Assembly: GCA_036346205.1 (NCBI GenBank)
Contig: JARFJB010000408.1
Span: forward strand, 1,310,001-1,374,000
Direction: 5' to 3'
Source: Vesta saturnalis
Lineage: Eukaryota > Arthropoda > Insecta > Coleoptera > Lampyridae
DNA: 64,000 nt
Below the pieces are notes generated by a model. That model was not told the DNA's origin, searched no databases, and worked only from the letters and a program-made list of their open reading frames with translations. Numbering within the stretch: the stretch's first letter is position 1; each line of letters opens with the position of its first letter. Both the position numbers and the translations under genes were made by a program. This document shows positions 1 to 10,992 of this stretch, one piece after another.

Positions 1-345
1 TAAAAACCCCACCTTTATTGGTTATATTCCACTAATTTGGGAATTAAAAGACCGAAGCCTGGTGCAGGTCTTCTGACGGCTACTTGTTGCAAAGAGCTAC
101 ATTTTTTTTTTGTTTTTGTAATTTATTATTTGATGTACCTATAGCAACAGATAAAATACTAAAAGGAATAAGACAAAAAAAACTAAACAGTTTGAGAGGT
201 TTCTCATTAGTATGGCGTCCCGCTTTTCCTTAGCGCCTTAACCGCACAGACATTAAGCCGGCCTTGATTTCTTATAACACTGGAACACCACGTTTTGTAT
301 ATCGATTCAAAAAATTTTAATTATGTTAATTACATACTAAGTACA
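1..345. other. No gene recognised
   Basis: AT-rich sequence downstream of the minus-strand cuticle gene. I see no open frame with coding character and no repeat that I can name. Confidence 0.5.
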
Positions 346-349
346 AGTT

Positions 350-355
350 TTTATT
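350..355 (-). terminator. Poly(A) signal of cuticle gene
   Basis: AATAAA on the minus strand, about 50 bases after the stop codon of the cuticle-protein gene, so the 3' UTR would be short. Signal recognition only; the cleavage site is not visible. Confidence 0.6.
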
Positions 356-402
356 ACTTTGAATTCAGTCCTTTACAATTATATACACATGCATAAATAA
401 AA

Positions 403-1174
403 TTAATAGCGATATCCTGAATAACGATCAAAAGCTGGCTTTTGGGGAGGTAAATATTGTGCACTATAACCTGTTTCCCGATATTGACCATTATCATTAT
501 CATTAGCTGCAGCAGCGTTAAGTTGAAGCGATTTAAGGATTTCTTCTGGTATTGGTGGAGGAGTAGGTAAATGAGCTCCTTTCGCTTGGAATCCATTTTC
601 ATCAGCAGTATACTCAATAGTGTAGTCTGTACCGTCTAGTCCTTTGTAAGAGAACGATCCTTGAACGCTATTAACCTCATTCTCAGTACCAATATTTTTT
701 AATTGTCCAGTTTCGTATGCATTAATATGATTTTCGGTATCATACCTGTAAATAATTTCATATTATTTAGAAAAATCGTTCATTCAATTTTTATACCCGT
801 AAGAATAACTTCCATATCCATCGTTAATATTTTCGTAACGCAGAATGTTAGCATGTGGACGAGCATGATATGCAGGTTCAACATATTGACTCACTTGAGG
901 TACAGTAGGTAATACATTTTGCTTAAATGGACTAGGCGATGGGCCAAAATTAAAAGATGGTCGAGAAGGAAAATTCGCTTGTTTTAGAGGTGCATTCAAA
1001 AAGCTTTCATGACCTCCTGCACTTACCGCACTTGTAGGCGGCAAATAGGTGTTTTCAAGACGGGCCGCAGTAGCACTCGCTATTACTAAACATAAGATAA
1101 TCTAAAAAACATAAGAATTAAAAAAAATTTAAAAGATTATAAATTATTTCACGTAGGAATCTTACCACCTTCAT
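403..1174 (-). CDS. Cuticular protein, RR-1 type (CPR family), 3 coding exons
   Basis: Secreted structural protein of the exoskeleton; RR-1 proteins bind chitin and are usual in flexible cuticle. The coding sequence joins 1174-1166, 1101-797 and 745-403 (minus strand) and gives 218 residues. Both introns (1165-1102 and 796-746) are GT-AG. The first exon carries only three codons (M-K-V), the usual arrangement in insect cuticle genes, and the splice completes a hydrophobic signal peptide (about residues 1-16, ending ATAA before RLENTYLPP). A low-complexity P/S/F-rich stretch follows. The extended Rebers-Riddiford domain lies at about residues 106-170: GSFSYKGLDG, then YTADENGFQAKGAHLP, then the conserved TPPPIPEEI. 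The tail is Q/Y-rich and ends YSGYRY. No frame damage is visible. Splice sites were chosen because they restore one frame through all three exons; the family call is secure, the exact expression pattern unknown. Confidence 0.93.
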
Positions 1175-1231
1175 GTTGTTAATAGTTTGAGAAAAGACGA
1201 TCGAATGGTAACATCCAATTCTGTGAGATTA

Positions 1232-1239
1232 CTTTTATA
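1232..1239 (-). promoter_or_regulatory. TATA box of cuticle gene
   Basis: TATAAAAG on the minus strand, about 60 bases upstream of the start codon. Transcription would begin near 1205-1210, giving a 5' UTR of roughly 30-35 bases. A strong TATA box is common in highly expressed cuticle genes. Confidence 0.65.
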
Positions 1240-1244
1240 CTGCA

Positions 1245-2470
1245 TCCTCAATGATGTACTGTTTTTAAGATGATACATATTTAATTTAGGCGTCAATTCG
1301 CATGTCATAAGTACTGGTTCCAAGGTGATCAAGACAAATTTCTGTTTTATAATTGTATGACCGTATATTACAGTATGTTAATTTATCTAGATAATTGTAC
1401 GGTTCGAAATCTACCCTAACCGTTACCTTCATTATCAATTTCATAAATCTATTGATTTATATAATTAAGTAACATAAGAATTACTTAATTATGATGGATC
1501 GCCATCAATAAGTATTGTTTACATTCTATAACACAATAAAAGAATTATTATATTTTTTGTCATCCTTAAAGCCAAGGTCGTATTTATAGTAAATCAATTC
1601 AAGCAATTATTGAAGAGTAATAAATTGTAGGTTACACTAGATAACAAATTATTCATTTCTCATCATTGAAAGTGACGAAGAGATAACTAACTTTATAGGT
1701 CAAAATGTACTCTAATGCAGAAATGCCAATCATAACGTAATGAATCATTTTAAACAGTTATTTTATTATGTATAGCTTCTCTGAAAATCGATCACATAAA
1801 ACGCTGTTGTTACGTAACGTTTGCGTAAATTTATCTGTCTAATACCGAAAGTAATTTATATAAACCTGGCAACTTCATACACCTTTTCCGAGTTATATTT
1901 TTTTGTAGATTAGGAGGAATATTTTAATGTTAATGGTAACTTTTCATTGTCATTTCATTTCCTAATTATTTATAATGATTTCAGGAAATTTGTAACATCA
2001 CATTTTTTAATAAAGTTATTAAACAGTTTTAATAATGATTTCCAAAATGTTTATGAACGATATTCAAATTAGTTTTGCAGGTAGCTGTACGGTGAACCAG
2101 TATGTATATTTGCATCTTTAGAAAGAGTCAGTTAAGTTATATTATTAATTTATTTATTTTTAAAATATGATTTGTAACCTACTAATCCAATACGTTAACA
2201 AATATCAAGTAATTGCATTAGTATTTGAAATATTTCTGTGAATTAACTTTCAGTACGCTATCTATTAAATTCTTTGTAAATATAGTGGTTTAGGCATATA
2301 AGGGTAGAACTATTTTACATGAATAAATGAATGAATATTTATGTTTCATATGCAAGATATGATCTTGCACACATTGCAGCTTATTGCAAATCTGTGTAGG
2401 AAGTTAATATTAAATAAAGAAACTGTTTTCATTTTGATTTTGACCTCTGTACAAAACTGATTTTGTACAT
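1245..2470. other. No gene recognised (AT-rich intergenic)
   Basis: The sequence upstream of the cuticle gene is AT-rich with many stops in all frames. Hormone-response or other enhancer sites could be present, but I cannot support any by eye. Confidence 0.5.
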
Positions 2471-2477
2471 CCTAAAG

Positions 2478-4465
2478 CAGCGGTTCTCAAACTTTTTTGA
2501 CGACGGAACCCGTTCGAAAAACTAATTATGTCATCGAACCCTAAACTAAAATAAGCTAAACTAGCAGCTATGTGTATTATTTATTAATAATAATCATATA
2601 AAATAAGGTAGATACAATAAGTAAGTAGGTAAGCAAAAGATTACATTCAATTTAATGGGAGGCACGAAATTATTTTTTATTCTTCATTAACTGTGCAATG
2701 TCAGGCTTGATAGAAGGCAGTTGATTTCTCATGTCAGGATGAGCATGCAGTCTATTGCGTTATTCTGTTTTTATGGGAACGGCAGAAGAATGGTCAAAGC
2801 CTCTGTGGCAAATTGTGCTTATTCATCACCAACCCTGCACCAAAAATCATTCAGTGGAATCGTTTTGAACAAAGATTTCATATTTGTGTCTATTTCTAAA
2901 AATGATTCATAGATCTCGTTTGACATATTTTTTGGCTTTTGCAAATTGGATACAAAAGGATTTTGAATCCATGAGTTCACTTTCAGCTTTGTATTCTGTT
3001 CTTCAGGAAAATAAGACAAAAATATTTCATTTTGAAATATTTTTGCACCGCCAAAGAACTCACTCAGTAATGAAAAAGTTTCTATTTCCCGTTTACCAAA
3101 ACAAATAATCGAAAAATCAAATTTTATTTATTATTATCTTCTTATTAGCATTGAAAACTGTTGTCTATTTTCCTTGTAATGACAGGTTTAATTCCTTAAG
3201 TTTTCCAAACATGTCTGCTAAGAAATCTAGTCTAAATAACCAACTTTTACCAGACAAACAGTATTTTAGATTAAAAGGAGTATCTGTAAGAAGAGCTTGT
3301 AACTGTCAAATAATCTTGTCAAAGTTTTACCCCGAGATAACCATCTCACTTCAGTTTGGAGCAGTAGTGTTTTATGAGAGCTACCACAATCTTTACACAA
3401 TATTGAGAACAATCAGGATTGCAGTAGAGGTGATTTGACGAAATTAATTACTTTTATCGCTTAATCAAGAACAATTTTTGGATTTGGCGTCATTTTCTTA
3501 ACCGCGACTGCAGGATGAAGTAGATGGAAGTACAATTTGGCGCGATACTTCTTATTCGTGATATTGATCCTGCCGTCTTACCTATCATTGCCTTGGTCCC
3601 AAATATCGATGCAATCATTCCAATCGAGATGGTTTTCTTAAAAAAATGTGTTCATCGTGTTAAAAATTTCTAAAAATTTCTTCTCCGGTTGTGTTAGTAG
3701 GCAGCGATGAGCACACAAGCAAGTCTTATTCTAGTGAATGTTTATATGGATATCGCACAATTACTAGCAAAATGGCCAGCCTAGCAATATCAGTCGACCA
3801 TCCATTTGCAAGACGAATTCGTTCTTTTAAAGCCGTGCAACCAGTTCTTGTGTAATGTAACATGAGAGATCCTGAATCCGACGTGACACAGTATCGCTTG
3901 AAAGCGGCACTGTAGATAGATGCTTTGTAGATTTTTCGTCGAGCACACATTGTGTTATGTCTACCACACATGGTTTTATCGACTTTTCAACGATTGAATG
4001 TGCTTATCCTGCTTGTGTAATGCGATAACTAACCAAAAACGATGTCTCCGCGGCCTTTTCATTCACAGTTTGAGTCATACCTCATGGTTTTTTGGCTTTT
4101 TAATAATTGTTCTTTTTTACGTATAAAAAATTCTCTATTCTTGTCTTTTCAGTAGAGGTGCATAGGTACTAAATGTCGGTGCATCTTAGCAGGTACCGTC
4201 CAACTGTTAAAAAGGACGGTTATATAACATACAGAGAGGTGAGACGTTACAATCGACAAATCCGAGATTGACGTATGATTCGTCATATATTCGTTTTTTT
4301 CGCCTTCAGTATATCATTAGATGTTTCACTACTTGAAGTTGAAACCAGGGAACTTGACGCCATAATATCATCAACTTGATTTGAAGCTGACACATAGTCT
4401 GGGCGAACCACATGTAAAACTTTCGTGCATGATTTTATTACAACACCTTTAAGCCAACGCTCCAT
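2478..4465 (-). pseudogene. Decayed hAT transposase (ZBED5/FAM200-like) with one terminus
   Basis: Minus-strand relic of a hAT cut-and-paste transposase. Reading 5' to 3': a BED-finger-like block near 4120-4220 (VPAKMHRHL ... EFFIRKKEQLLKSQKTM); a block near 3490-3660 with IASIFGTKAMIGKTAGS, then RIRSIAPNCTS; LNLSLQGK around 3150-3200; YFPEEQ and WIQNPFVSN near 2960-3010; DFWCRVGDE near 2820-2850, then TEALTILLPFP; and a tail with QLPSIKPDIAQLM. This order matches ZBED5/FAM200-type hAT proteins, including the dimerisation region before the C-terminus. Many stops and frameshifts are present. At 2478-2490 the plus strand reads CAGCGGTTCTCAA, a typical hAT terminal inverted repeat, marking the 3' end of the element. 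I could not find the matching 5' terminus beyond 4465, where another transposase relic begins. Confidence 0.8.
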
Positions 4466-4584
4466 TGTCCTCTAATAATAATGGATACCAGTAAAACGCC
4501 AATTACGACACGAATCCCTCATTTAGCTTATTTAGTAATTCACACACTAAACTTGACTAAACACTTTTAAACGCAAACTCACCC

Positions 4585-5293
4585 TGGTCTTATGGCTAAA
4601 GATCTTTTAACATATTTCCTAGATGATCTTCTAGAAAATTTAAATATCTGTCTGCGGTTAAATAATTGTCAAAAACGAATGGGCTAATAAGCATGTTATC
4701 AATAATTCCACACCTAACATTCACTGAAAACCTACGTTAATAATTGGATTATGTGGTTTCATGTGGTTTCTCGAAATTCCATAAATGGTTATTCTCTCTA
4801 TTCATTATTCCGTTCCTTGAAAATGCTAACTCATCCGTGAATAAATTTTGTTAACTACCTGTCGATTCTCAATTATCCAGTGGGAAAATTCCACGCGTTT
4901 GGAGAAACCTGTGGGCACGAGAGCTTGAACAGGCTGGATATGAAATGGATGAAAACCATGACGTTTTAATGTCCTCCAAACTCGCATTCGAGATACATTA
5001 ACATGCGCAGATATTCGACGAACAGAAGTGCTGGGATTATTATCAATTCCTCGAAGTACGTTCTCTTCATTTTCCAGTGCCTGTTGTGTTAGACATTTAG
5101 TCCTCAGGTTCGGGAAAGTTCCCTAACGGCGTAGGCGGTTGTGTATGTTTTCAAAAACTCGGCCTGCTGGTATTGGCCGGTTAAAAAATCTCAACGCAAA
5201 TTCTCGCACGACTGCCGCTGAGTTCCCATCGCAAAAACGTAAATCAGCTTTGGCGTTTGACAACTTAATAACGTCGTTTTCATAGTACATCAT
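4585..5293 (-). pseudogene. Truncated mariner-like (DDE_3) transposase
   Basis: The minus-strand frame starts at ATG 5290 or 5293. N-terminal helix-turn-helix region: VVREFALRFFNRPIPAGRVF, one in-frame stop, then NNPSTSVRRISAHVNVSRM and VWRTLKRHGFHPFHIQPVQA with RVEFSHWIIENRQ. The reading continues, with frame breaks, through VWNFEKPH-like sequence to NVRCGIIDNMLISPFVF and YLNFLEDHLGNMLKDL near 4590-4700, then stops. The part carrying the second and third catalytic aspartates is absent, so the copy is 3'-truncated against the hAT relic. The layout matches the transposase at 36274-37281, but the sequences belong to different subfamilies. Confidence 0.78.
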
Positions 5294-5990
5294 AGTTTGG
5301 ATTTTAAACTGAAATTATAATTATTTAAATTATGGCAATTTAACCCTCTGTATTATGAAAACGGATTACTTCAAGTCAAAACCTTATTAGAACTTTTCAC
5401 CCTATTTGGACTGAAGATTACGTATACTAAGTAGTGACGTTACGTCACAGTTTTAAGTTCTCCAAATTACACTAATCAGGGTGTCCCTGCTTAGTGTAAT
5501 TTGGAGAACTTAAAAATGTAAAGTCAAAATGAGATGAAGGTGCTTAATTATAAATTTCACGGTAAAACAAAAGAAAAGTACAATAGAGCTGAAACATATA
5601 CACTAACTCTAACGAAGATTAAATATATGATTTAAGCAAAAATTAACGTTTATTTTTAATTAATAATAGATTTCGAGATTCTCCAGTGGGTTTTAACGTG
5701 TGCAGTTTTTAGTGTCGGACGTGTTATGCAGAATTCTGCTGTTTTCTTGGCGGAAAGATATTATGGTATTATGGATATTATGGAAAATAAAAAAAAATGA
5801 AGCAGTATTGATGCGAAAATTTGAATAATTTAAGATCATGAAAATATTCAATAACATAAAAAGATAGTTATAACCGATTTATACCTTTTATTCGAGTACC
5901 GGAACTTAACCTCGTCACAACAAGTGAAAGGTGGTTACGAATATTTCCAAGAAATGCTGTCGTCTACTAGACAAATGAGTATATTATTGA
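5294..5990. other. No gene; contains a long perfect palindrome
   Basis: Apart from the hairpin annotated at 5451-5515 and a short palindrome GTGACGTTACGTCAC at about 5433-5447, nothing coding is visible. Confidence 0.5.
5451..5515. repeat. Near-perfect 65-bp palindrome
   Basis: The left arm 5451-5475 and right arm 5491-5515 are exact reverse complements over 25 bp. The 15-base centre contains CAGGG-tgt-CCCTG, itself a 5-bp stem. The whole folds into one hairpin with a single mismatch and a 3-base loop. CAGGGTGTCC is also the start of many mariner termini in this window, so this may be a head-to-head junction of two element ends. Confidence 0.9.
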
Positions 5991-5995
5991 CGTGA

Positions 5996-5996
<1 letters not shown>

Positions 5997-6054
<58 letters not shown>
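5997..6054. repeat. (TA)n microsatellite
   Basis: Uninterrupted TA dinucleotides directly abut the left end of the foldback element; a second tract abuts its right end at 6847-6917. Confidence 0.95.
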
Positions 6055-6056
<2 letters not shown>

Positions 6057-6845
6057 GGGTGGTCGTAAAGGAAGGAATAAATTCAATATCTCGTAAAGCA
6101 CAATTTTTTTTAAAAATCGCTCGGACCCGTCGATTTTATATTTTTTCGGGGCATATTTTGCGAAAATATGCCCTTACAATTCTAAACATTTGTCATGCAG
6201 CATGTGCTATACCTAAGTCCAAGCGTTTTGGAGTTATTCGCATTCATTCATTCATGAAGAAAACGAAAAATAAAATAATTTTTATAACGTTTTATTATAT
6301 CGAAAACAAAGATTCGTAAACTTAAAAATAATTTTATTTCAGCAAATGTTCGAAATGTCCTCCGTTAGTCAACTAACGCCCGAAATGGTTCGAAATGTGC
6401 AGCAGGAATTTGTAGATCGATTAGGCTATTGTCAGTTGACTAACGGAGGACATTTCGAACATTTGCTGAAATAAAATTATTTTTAAGTTTACGAATCTTT
6501 GTTTTCGATATAATAAAACGTTATAAAATTATTTTATTTTCGTTTTCTTCATGACTTTTTTCAATTTTTAAATTTTGAATGCGAATAACTCCAAAACGCT
6601 TGGACTTAGGTATAGAACATGCTGAATGACAAATGTTTAGAATTGTAAGGGCAATCCAAAAATGCAATAAAAAATTGGGTTGCAATTTGAAAAAAATTTT
6701 TTAGCTAATCTTTTGAGACACCCTGTATAAAATTTTTTTCGCAAAATTTGCCCCGAAAAATATAAAATCGACGGGTCCGAGCGATTTTTGAAAAAAATTG
6801 TGCTTTACGAGATATTGAATTTATTCCTTCCTTTACGACCACCCC

Positions 6846-6846
<1 letters not shown>
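6055..6846. mobile_element. Foldback MITE derived from a mariner-like element
   Basis: Non-autonomous element with long inverted arms, about 6055-6377 and 6431-6846, and a spacer of about 55 bp. The ends read CCGGGTGGTCGTAAAGG and, reverse-complemented, CGGGGTGGTCGTAAAGG, each next to TA, the mariner target. The right arm has about 80 extra bases (about 6655-6740) not matched on the left, including CACCCTGTA, which looks like another element's terminus. Each arm carries the 3' end of a transposase gene; the spacer completes a short frame in one orientation only. Confidence 0.88.
6370..6474 (+). pseudogene. C-terminal transposase fragment inside foldback element
   Basis: A 34-residue frame starting QLTPEMVRNVQQEF and ending TNGGHFEHLLK-stop. 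The terminal GGHFE(H/Q)LL signature is characteristic of mariner-like transposases (compare NGGHFEQLL at 25988-26030). It shows that the element was made from the last codons, 3' UTR and terminal repeat of an autonomous mariner. The copy cannot be functional. Confidence 0.7.

Positions 6847-6917
<71 letters not shown>
6847..6917. repeat. (TA)n microsatellite
   Basis: TA repeat abutting the right end of the foldback element. Confidence 0.95.
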
Positions 6918-6920
<3 letters not shown>

Positions 6921-7289
6921 GAATTCTGATTACTACACCATTGAGGTATGCAGATAATTCAATGTTACAGAACTCTTCTCTGTGATGTTTCTTAAATATA
7001 CGATTTAAAGATTAATTAAATAAGATTTAAAATGCTTAAACTCGATTATCAACATTTTTATAGAAGCGGGCAGATTTGGATTCTTTTTCAGGTTAGCATT
7101 TATGTGTCTATTATACCTTATCTGACTTAAAGGTTTAAACGTTTATCTGACAAAGTACTATTGATGTTTCTACAACATTGCCTATTTTCGTTATGCATGT
7201 ACTACAAAAGAGATTGCATAATTACACTAAAAAAATGTATGTATGTATTAATTGTATAAATTAAACAGATATTTTTAATCGTAGAAAAA

Positions 7290-7515
7290 ATTCGCCAGAT
7301 CAATTCTCCTCTGAAAACTCTCCCTCGGAACATTCGCCCCCAAGAAAATTCGCTACTAGGTAAATTCACCCTAGGCATATTCTCCCCCGGAATCCCCCCC
7401 CCCCCCTGAATATTCGACCTTAGTAAATTGGCCCCGGAAAATTCGCTCTCATAAAAAATCACCACCAAAAAAATTTGCTCCTGCCTGAATACTCGCCGAA
7501 AAGAAATTGGCATTC
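7290..7515 (-). repeat. Degenerate 15-bp minisatellite reading as pentapeptide-like repeats, copy 1
   Basis: On the minus strand, units of about 15 bp vary around GGGGCGAATTTTCCG. The open frame 7202-7513 reads ESEFS-GANLL-RSNIQ and so on, resembling the A(D/N)LXX pattern of pentapeptide-repeat proteins. There are about 13 units, one degraded to a run of 13 Cs. A related array lies inverted at 15266-15415. Whether this is DNA-level minisatellite or decayed coding sequence cannot be decided here. Short flanking identity (CAAGCAAGCTCG, about 7558-7569) is shared by both loci. Confidence 0.65.
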
Positions 7516-7891
7516 AGGAAAACTGTACCCTTACGGAAATTGTGAAACAGCTAAACCAAGCAAGCTCGTCATGGAAATACATTTAACCTTTACATACGCA
7601 CCTGCCGTTTTGGACGGCATGAAGCGCCACCACATGAGTGCGGTGCATAATTTCAAGTTAATGTTTATTCGGAGTGCTAAAATCCATAAATCGGTACTTC
7701 TTTACAACTTCACACAATTTCATATTTATCACCACATTCCGCATTTATATTATTTTTAATGTAACAAGTAAAAAGATCAGGATACTAAGTGTTTGTTAAT
7801 AGTAATAACTAAAACAATTAATTTTATTCCTCACTCCCTGTCTTTGATATGTTACACACTCACTGACTTTCCCACCACCTTTCACTTTTGG

Positions 7892-7892
<1 letters not shown>

Positions 7893-7949
<57 letters not shown>

Positions 7950-7956
7950 ATATATA
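7893..7956. repeat. (TA)n microsatellite
   Basis: TA dinucleotide tract with one TGTG interruption near 7946. Confidence 0.95.
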
Positions 7957-7995
7957 AAGGAGATTAATAATAGTATAAAATCGCCTATATTTCAA

Positions 7996-8276
7996 TGTGA
8001 GTGTGAGTGTGAGTGTGAGTGCGAGTGCGAGTGCGAGTGCGAGTGCGTGTGCGTGTGCGTGTGCGTGTGCGTGTGCGTGTGCGTGTGCGTGTGCGTGTGC
8101 GTGTGCGTGTGCGTGTGCGTGTGCGTGTGCGTGTACGTGTGCGTGTGCGTGTGCGTGTGCGTGTGCGTGTGCGTGTGCGTGTGCGTGTGCGTGTGCGTGT
8201 GCGTGTGCTTGTGCGTGTGCGTGTGCGTGTGCGTGCGTGCGTGCGTGCGTGCGTGCATGCGTGCGTGTGTGTGTGT
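7996..8276. repeat. (GTGTGC)n / (GTGAGT)n hexanucleotide microsatellite
   Basis: Starts as GTGAGT and GCGAGT units, becomes a long regular GTGTGC array and ends as GCGT and GT repeats. The many overlapping long frames here on both strands (R-V, H-A, C-V repeats) are artefacts of the period. Confidence 0.97.
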
Positions 8277-8376
8277 CTGACCCAATCTTCTGTAATCGGT
8301 CCATACCTTGTTCACTATTCAATATATCGCTTTGATATGCTTTCGGAACACAATTTTAAAATATTTTCAATATATA

Positions 8377-8600
8377 CAGGGTATCCTAAGAGTGCTGAAT
8401 CAAACTTATGTTTTTTTAAATGGAATATCCAGTACATTTTTTATATTTTTAGTTTCCTTGTTCAGAAGTAATGCGAGTTTGCATGAGTCATTATGGATCT
8501 TTCTCCTTCCATTCCAGAGTTTTTATTAGGAAAATCGCTCGCATTCGAGAAGTCACTGTTTCAGACAATACACAAATTTTTTTCTAGTATACACACAATA
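8377..8600. mobile_element. Terminal fragment of an outer mariner-like element
   Basis: Begins with TA then CAGGGTATCCTAAGAG, followed by the recurring subterminal block TTTAAATGGAATATCC. Its inner part (about 8470-8590) recurs inverted at about 14590-14775. Mariner element A is inserted directly after it at TA 8601-8602. Confidence 0.6.
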
Positions 8601-8602
8601 TA

Positions 8603-9905
8603 CAGGGTGAGCCAAAAGACAAACAGTTTAATTACTTCATTTTTTCAAATGGAACATCCTATTTATTTTTTCACTATTCGATGGCAGTTTCGATAAGCTT
8701 TCCGTTGATATAAGGTTTGTCTGGTAAATTTTGGATATTTCTCTATTTTTATTAATACACGTTTGAATTAAGGCCGGGTTCAGAGTTGTAATAATTTTGA
8801 TAAAATCAAGTAGGTTAGTACCATAGCTAATTTTTTATTCAGCATAACCGCAAAGTTGTTAGAAAATGACGCTTTATGAGATAAATGGATACGATGCAGA
8901 AAATTTTTATAACAGATGTACGAGTAGGTCACGATATTTAATCGATACACGACCTCAATTGCCGTTCGAATGACTTATTTAGTAGTTCGACTTGAATTTT
9001 CCCAAATGCTTTGCGAATACGAGCTTTCATGTCTTCTGGTGTTGTTGGTTTTGCCACATAAACTTTCTCTGTGACATATCCCCAAAGGTAAAAGTCTATT
9101 GACGTTACGTCGGGCGACCGACATGGCCAATCCATAGAATATCCTCTACCTATCCATATATTAAGGAACTTTTTATCCAGATATTGGCGAACCACTCTGT
9201 GATAGTGCACCGGGGCAGCCTTTTGCTGTAGCCAAATGTCTCATCTTGTGATGAGATCGACATCTTCAAATAACAAGTGGAGTTGTAGAAATCTTAAATA
9301 TTGAGCACCGGTAAGAACACCACCGAAAAAATATGGACTGGTCACGTTTGTACCAATTATTCCTCCCTAAACGTCCATCGACCATCGGCTTTGATAATCA
9401 TTTGTTCTCAACCAGTGTGGATTGTTAACAGTTTAATAATGCATATTATGCCTATTTATACTGCCGTCACTTTTAAATATAGCTTCGTCGGTGAACAATT
9501 CTCATCAATCCTGCCACACATGATTTCAGAAAAATGTAATCTGTTCTGGAAATCATAACCGTGCAATTCCTGATGTAGATTTCCGTGATACGGATGAAAC
9601 TTGTTATTCAATATGATCCTGTCTATTCGCGTAGTAATATTACGTGTGCTTACGTGTGGATTTTCTGGCAATGCAAGCAGAATATTTCATTCGATATCTT
9701 CGTTAATTTTCCTTCCGCGATTTTCTTTTCCTGTATACTTCACACTTCCTGATTCTTCCAAGCGGTCTCTCATCTTTCAGGAGACAACTCGAGGTGTTCT
9801 TATATCGGGATATTTTGGTGATAAATTTATGGCAAGTCGAACATTTCCTTCAGCTTCGCCAATCAAGTAGACCATATGCACTAGTTCTTGATGTTCATAG
9901 CTCAT
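8603..9905 (-). pseudogene. Mariner-like transposase relic (element A)
   Basis: The 3' terminus is CAGGGTGAGCC at 8603, preceded by TA. The transposase is on the minus strand from ATG at 9905: MSYEHQELVHMVYLIGEAEG, an early TGA, then MRDRLEESGSV, LLALPENPHVSTRNITTR, KFHPYHGNLHQELHGYDFQ, the first catalytic aspartate in FTDEAIFKSDG (about 9470-9510), then VHYHRVVRQYL, WIGRG, WPCRSPDVTSIDFYLWGYV (about 9060-9130, third aspartate) and a C-terminus FERQLRSCID-stop. Several stops and frameshifts. Related fragments lie at 12985-13160 and 14125-14577. The 5' terminal repeat was not found before about 10080. Confidence 0.85.
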
Positions 9906-9959
9906 TTTGAACTTCGCGCTTGGAAAGGTACAATTAATTGTGTAACACTTTTGACAGCA

Positions 9960-10990
9960 CGCCTGATTGACTTATGAAAATTACTGTCATGCAATTCATG
10001 GTTGCATACATGAGATGCAATCAAGTAGACGAGTTATCCCAATAATAACGATTGACGCCTCCTATTATATATATAGTATTATTAAAATATTGAACCCGGC
10101 TTTTCCAAGATTTCAAATAAATAAATTAATATCGTCGTTAATATTAAGATAGAATGTCGGTTAAATGGGGAAAGTTTTAGAAATTTTATGGCTATCATCA
10201 TGGTAAAGTCAGATTTGAAGTAACTTTTTTGTTTTGAAATAATTGAAGAAAAAAATTGTGCATTTTCTACTACCCCTGTAGCTCTTTTATTTGAAGTCTG
10301 ACAACATTTTGATTTGTACATTATTATGACACTTTTAAAAGACAATTTTAAAAAGTACCAAAATTTATCTCCAGTCCTTTGTTTTTGAAATACATACTAA
10401 TTGTTTTCATATGGACGCCGTCTTGGATTTTTACATTATCGAATAGTATTTTTATCACCTTTTCAGCGATGTATCCATGAACGAGAATTTCAACTATTAA
10501 ATTTCCTTATACTTACAACATTGTATATATATACTATTATATATAATATATATATATATTGAATATATATATATTATATATATATATATAACTAATAATA
10601 TCAAAGTTAAATAAAGTGAAAGATCGAATATTTCATCTTTATTTAAAAGAATAAGAAAATTAATACAAAATTCTAAGTATGTTTGAGTTAGCCCAATTAT
10701 ATTTTAATTGTTTTCTAATTTAAATGAAGTAATTTTATTTTTCTTTAAATAAAAACCCTAGTCGAATACCCTTAATTTAAAACTACAAAAACAATTAATG
10801 AAATTTACGTTTAAGGTACCTACTACCTAAAGCGTAAACTATTGAAAATTGCAACAGTTGTCAATTGGCACTTGACTCCCAAAACTAGGTTTAAATCTTT
10901 TTAAACATTTTAAAATAAATTAAATAGTAGTTAATACTTGAAATAAGGGGACCTATCTAATGGGCTGTATTGATATTTGTAATACATTCA
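9960..10990. other. AT-rich intergenic, no gene
   Basis: No coding signal. An irregular TA-rich tract occupies about 10520-10595. The small frames here have no recognisable motif. Confidence 0.55.
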
Positions 10991-10992
10991 TA

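Noticed and set aside
354..617. 87-residue minus-strand frame
   Set aside because: Out of frame with exon 3 of the cuticle gene, whose correct frame carries the RR-1 domain.
5433..5447. GTGACGTTACGTCAC palindrome, CRE-like
   Set aside because: Single short site with no nearby gene; insufficient for a regulatory call.
7882..8471. Several long overlapping frames on both strands (H-A, C-V, R-V repeats)
   Set aside because: They follow the hexanucleotide microsatellite period and read in all frames; no start context or conserved domain.
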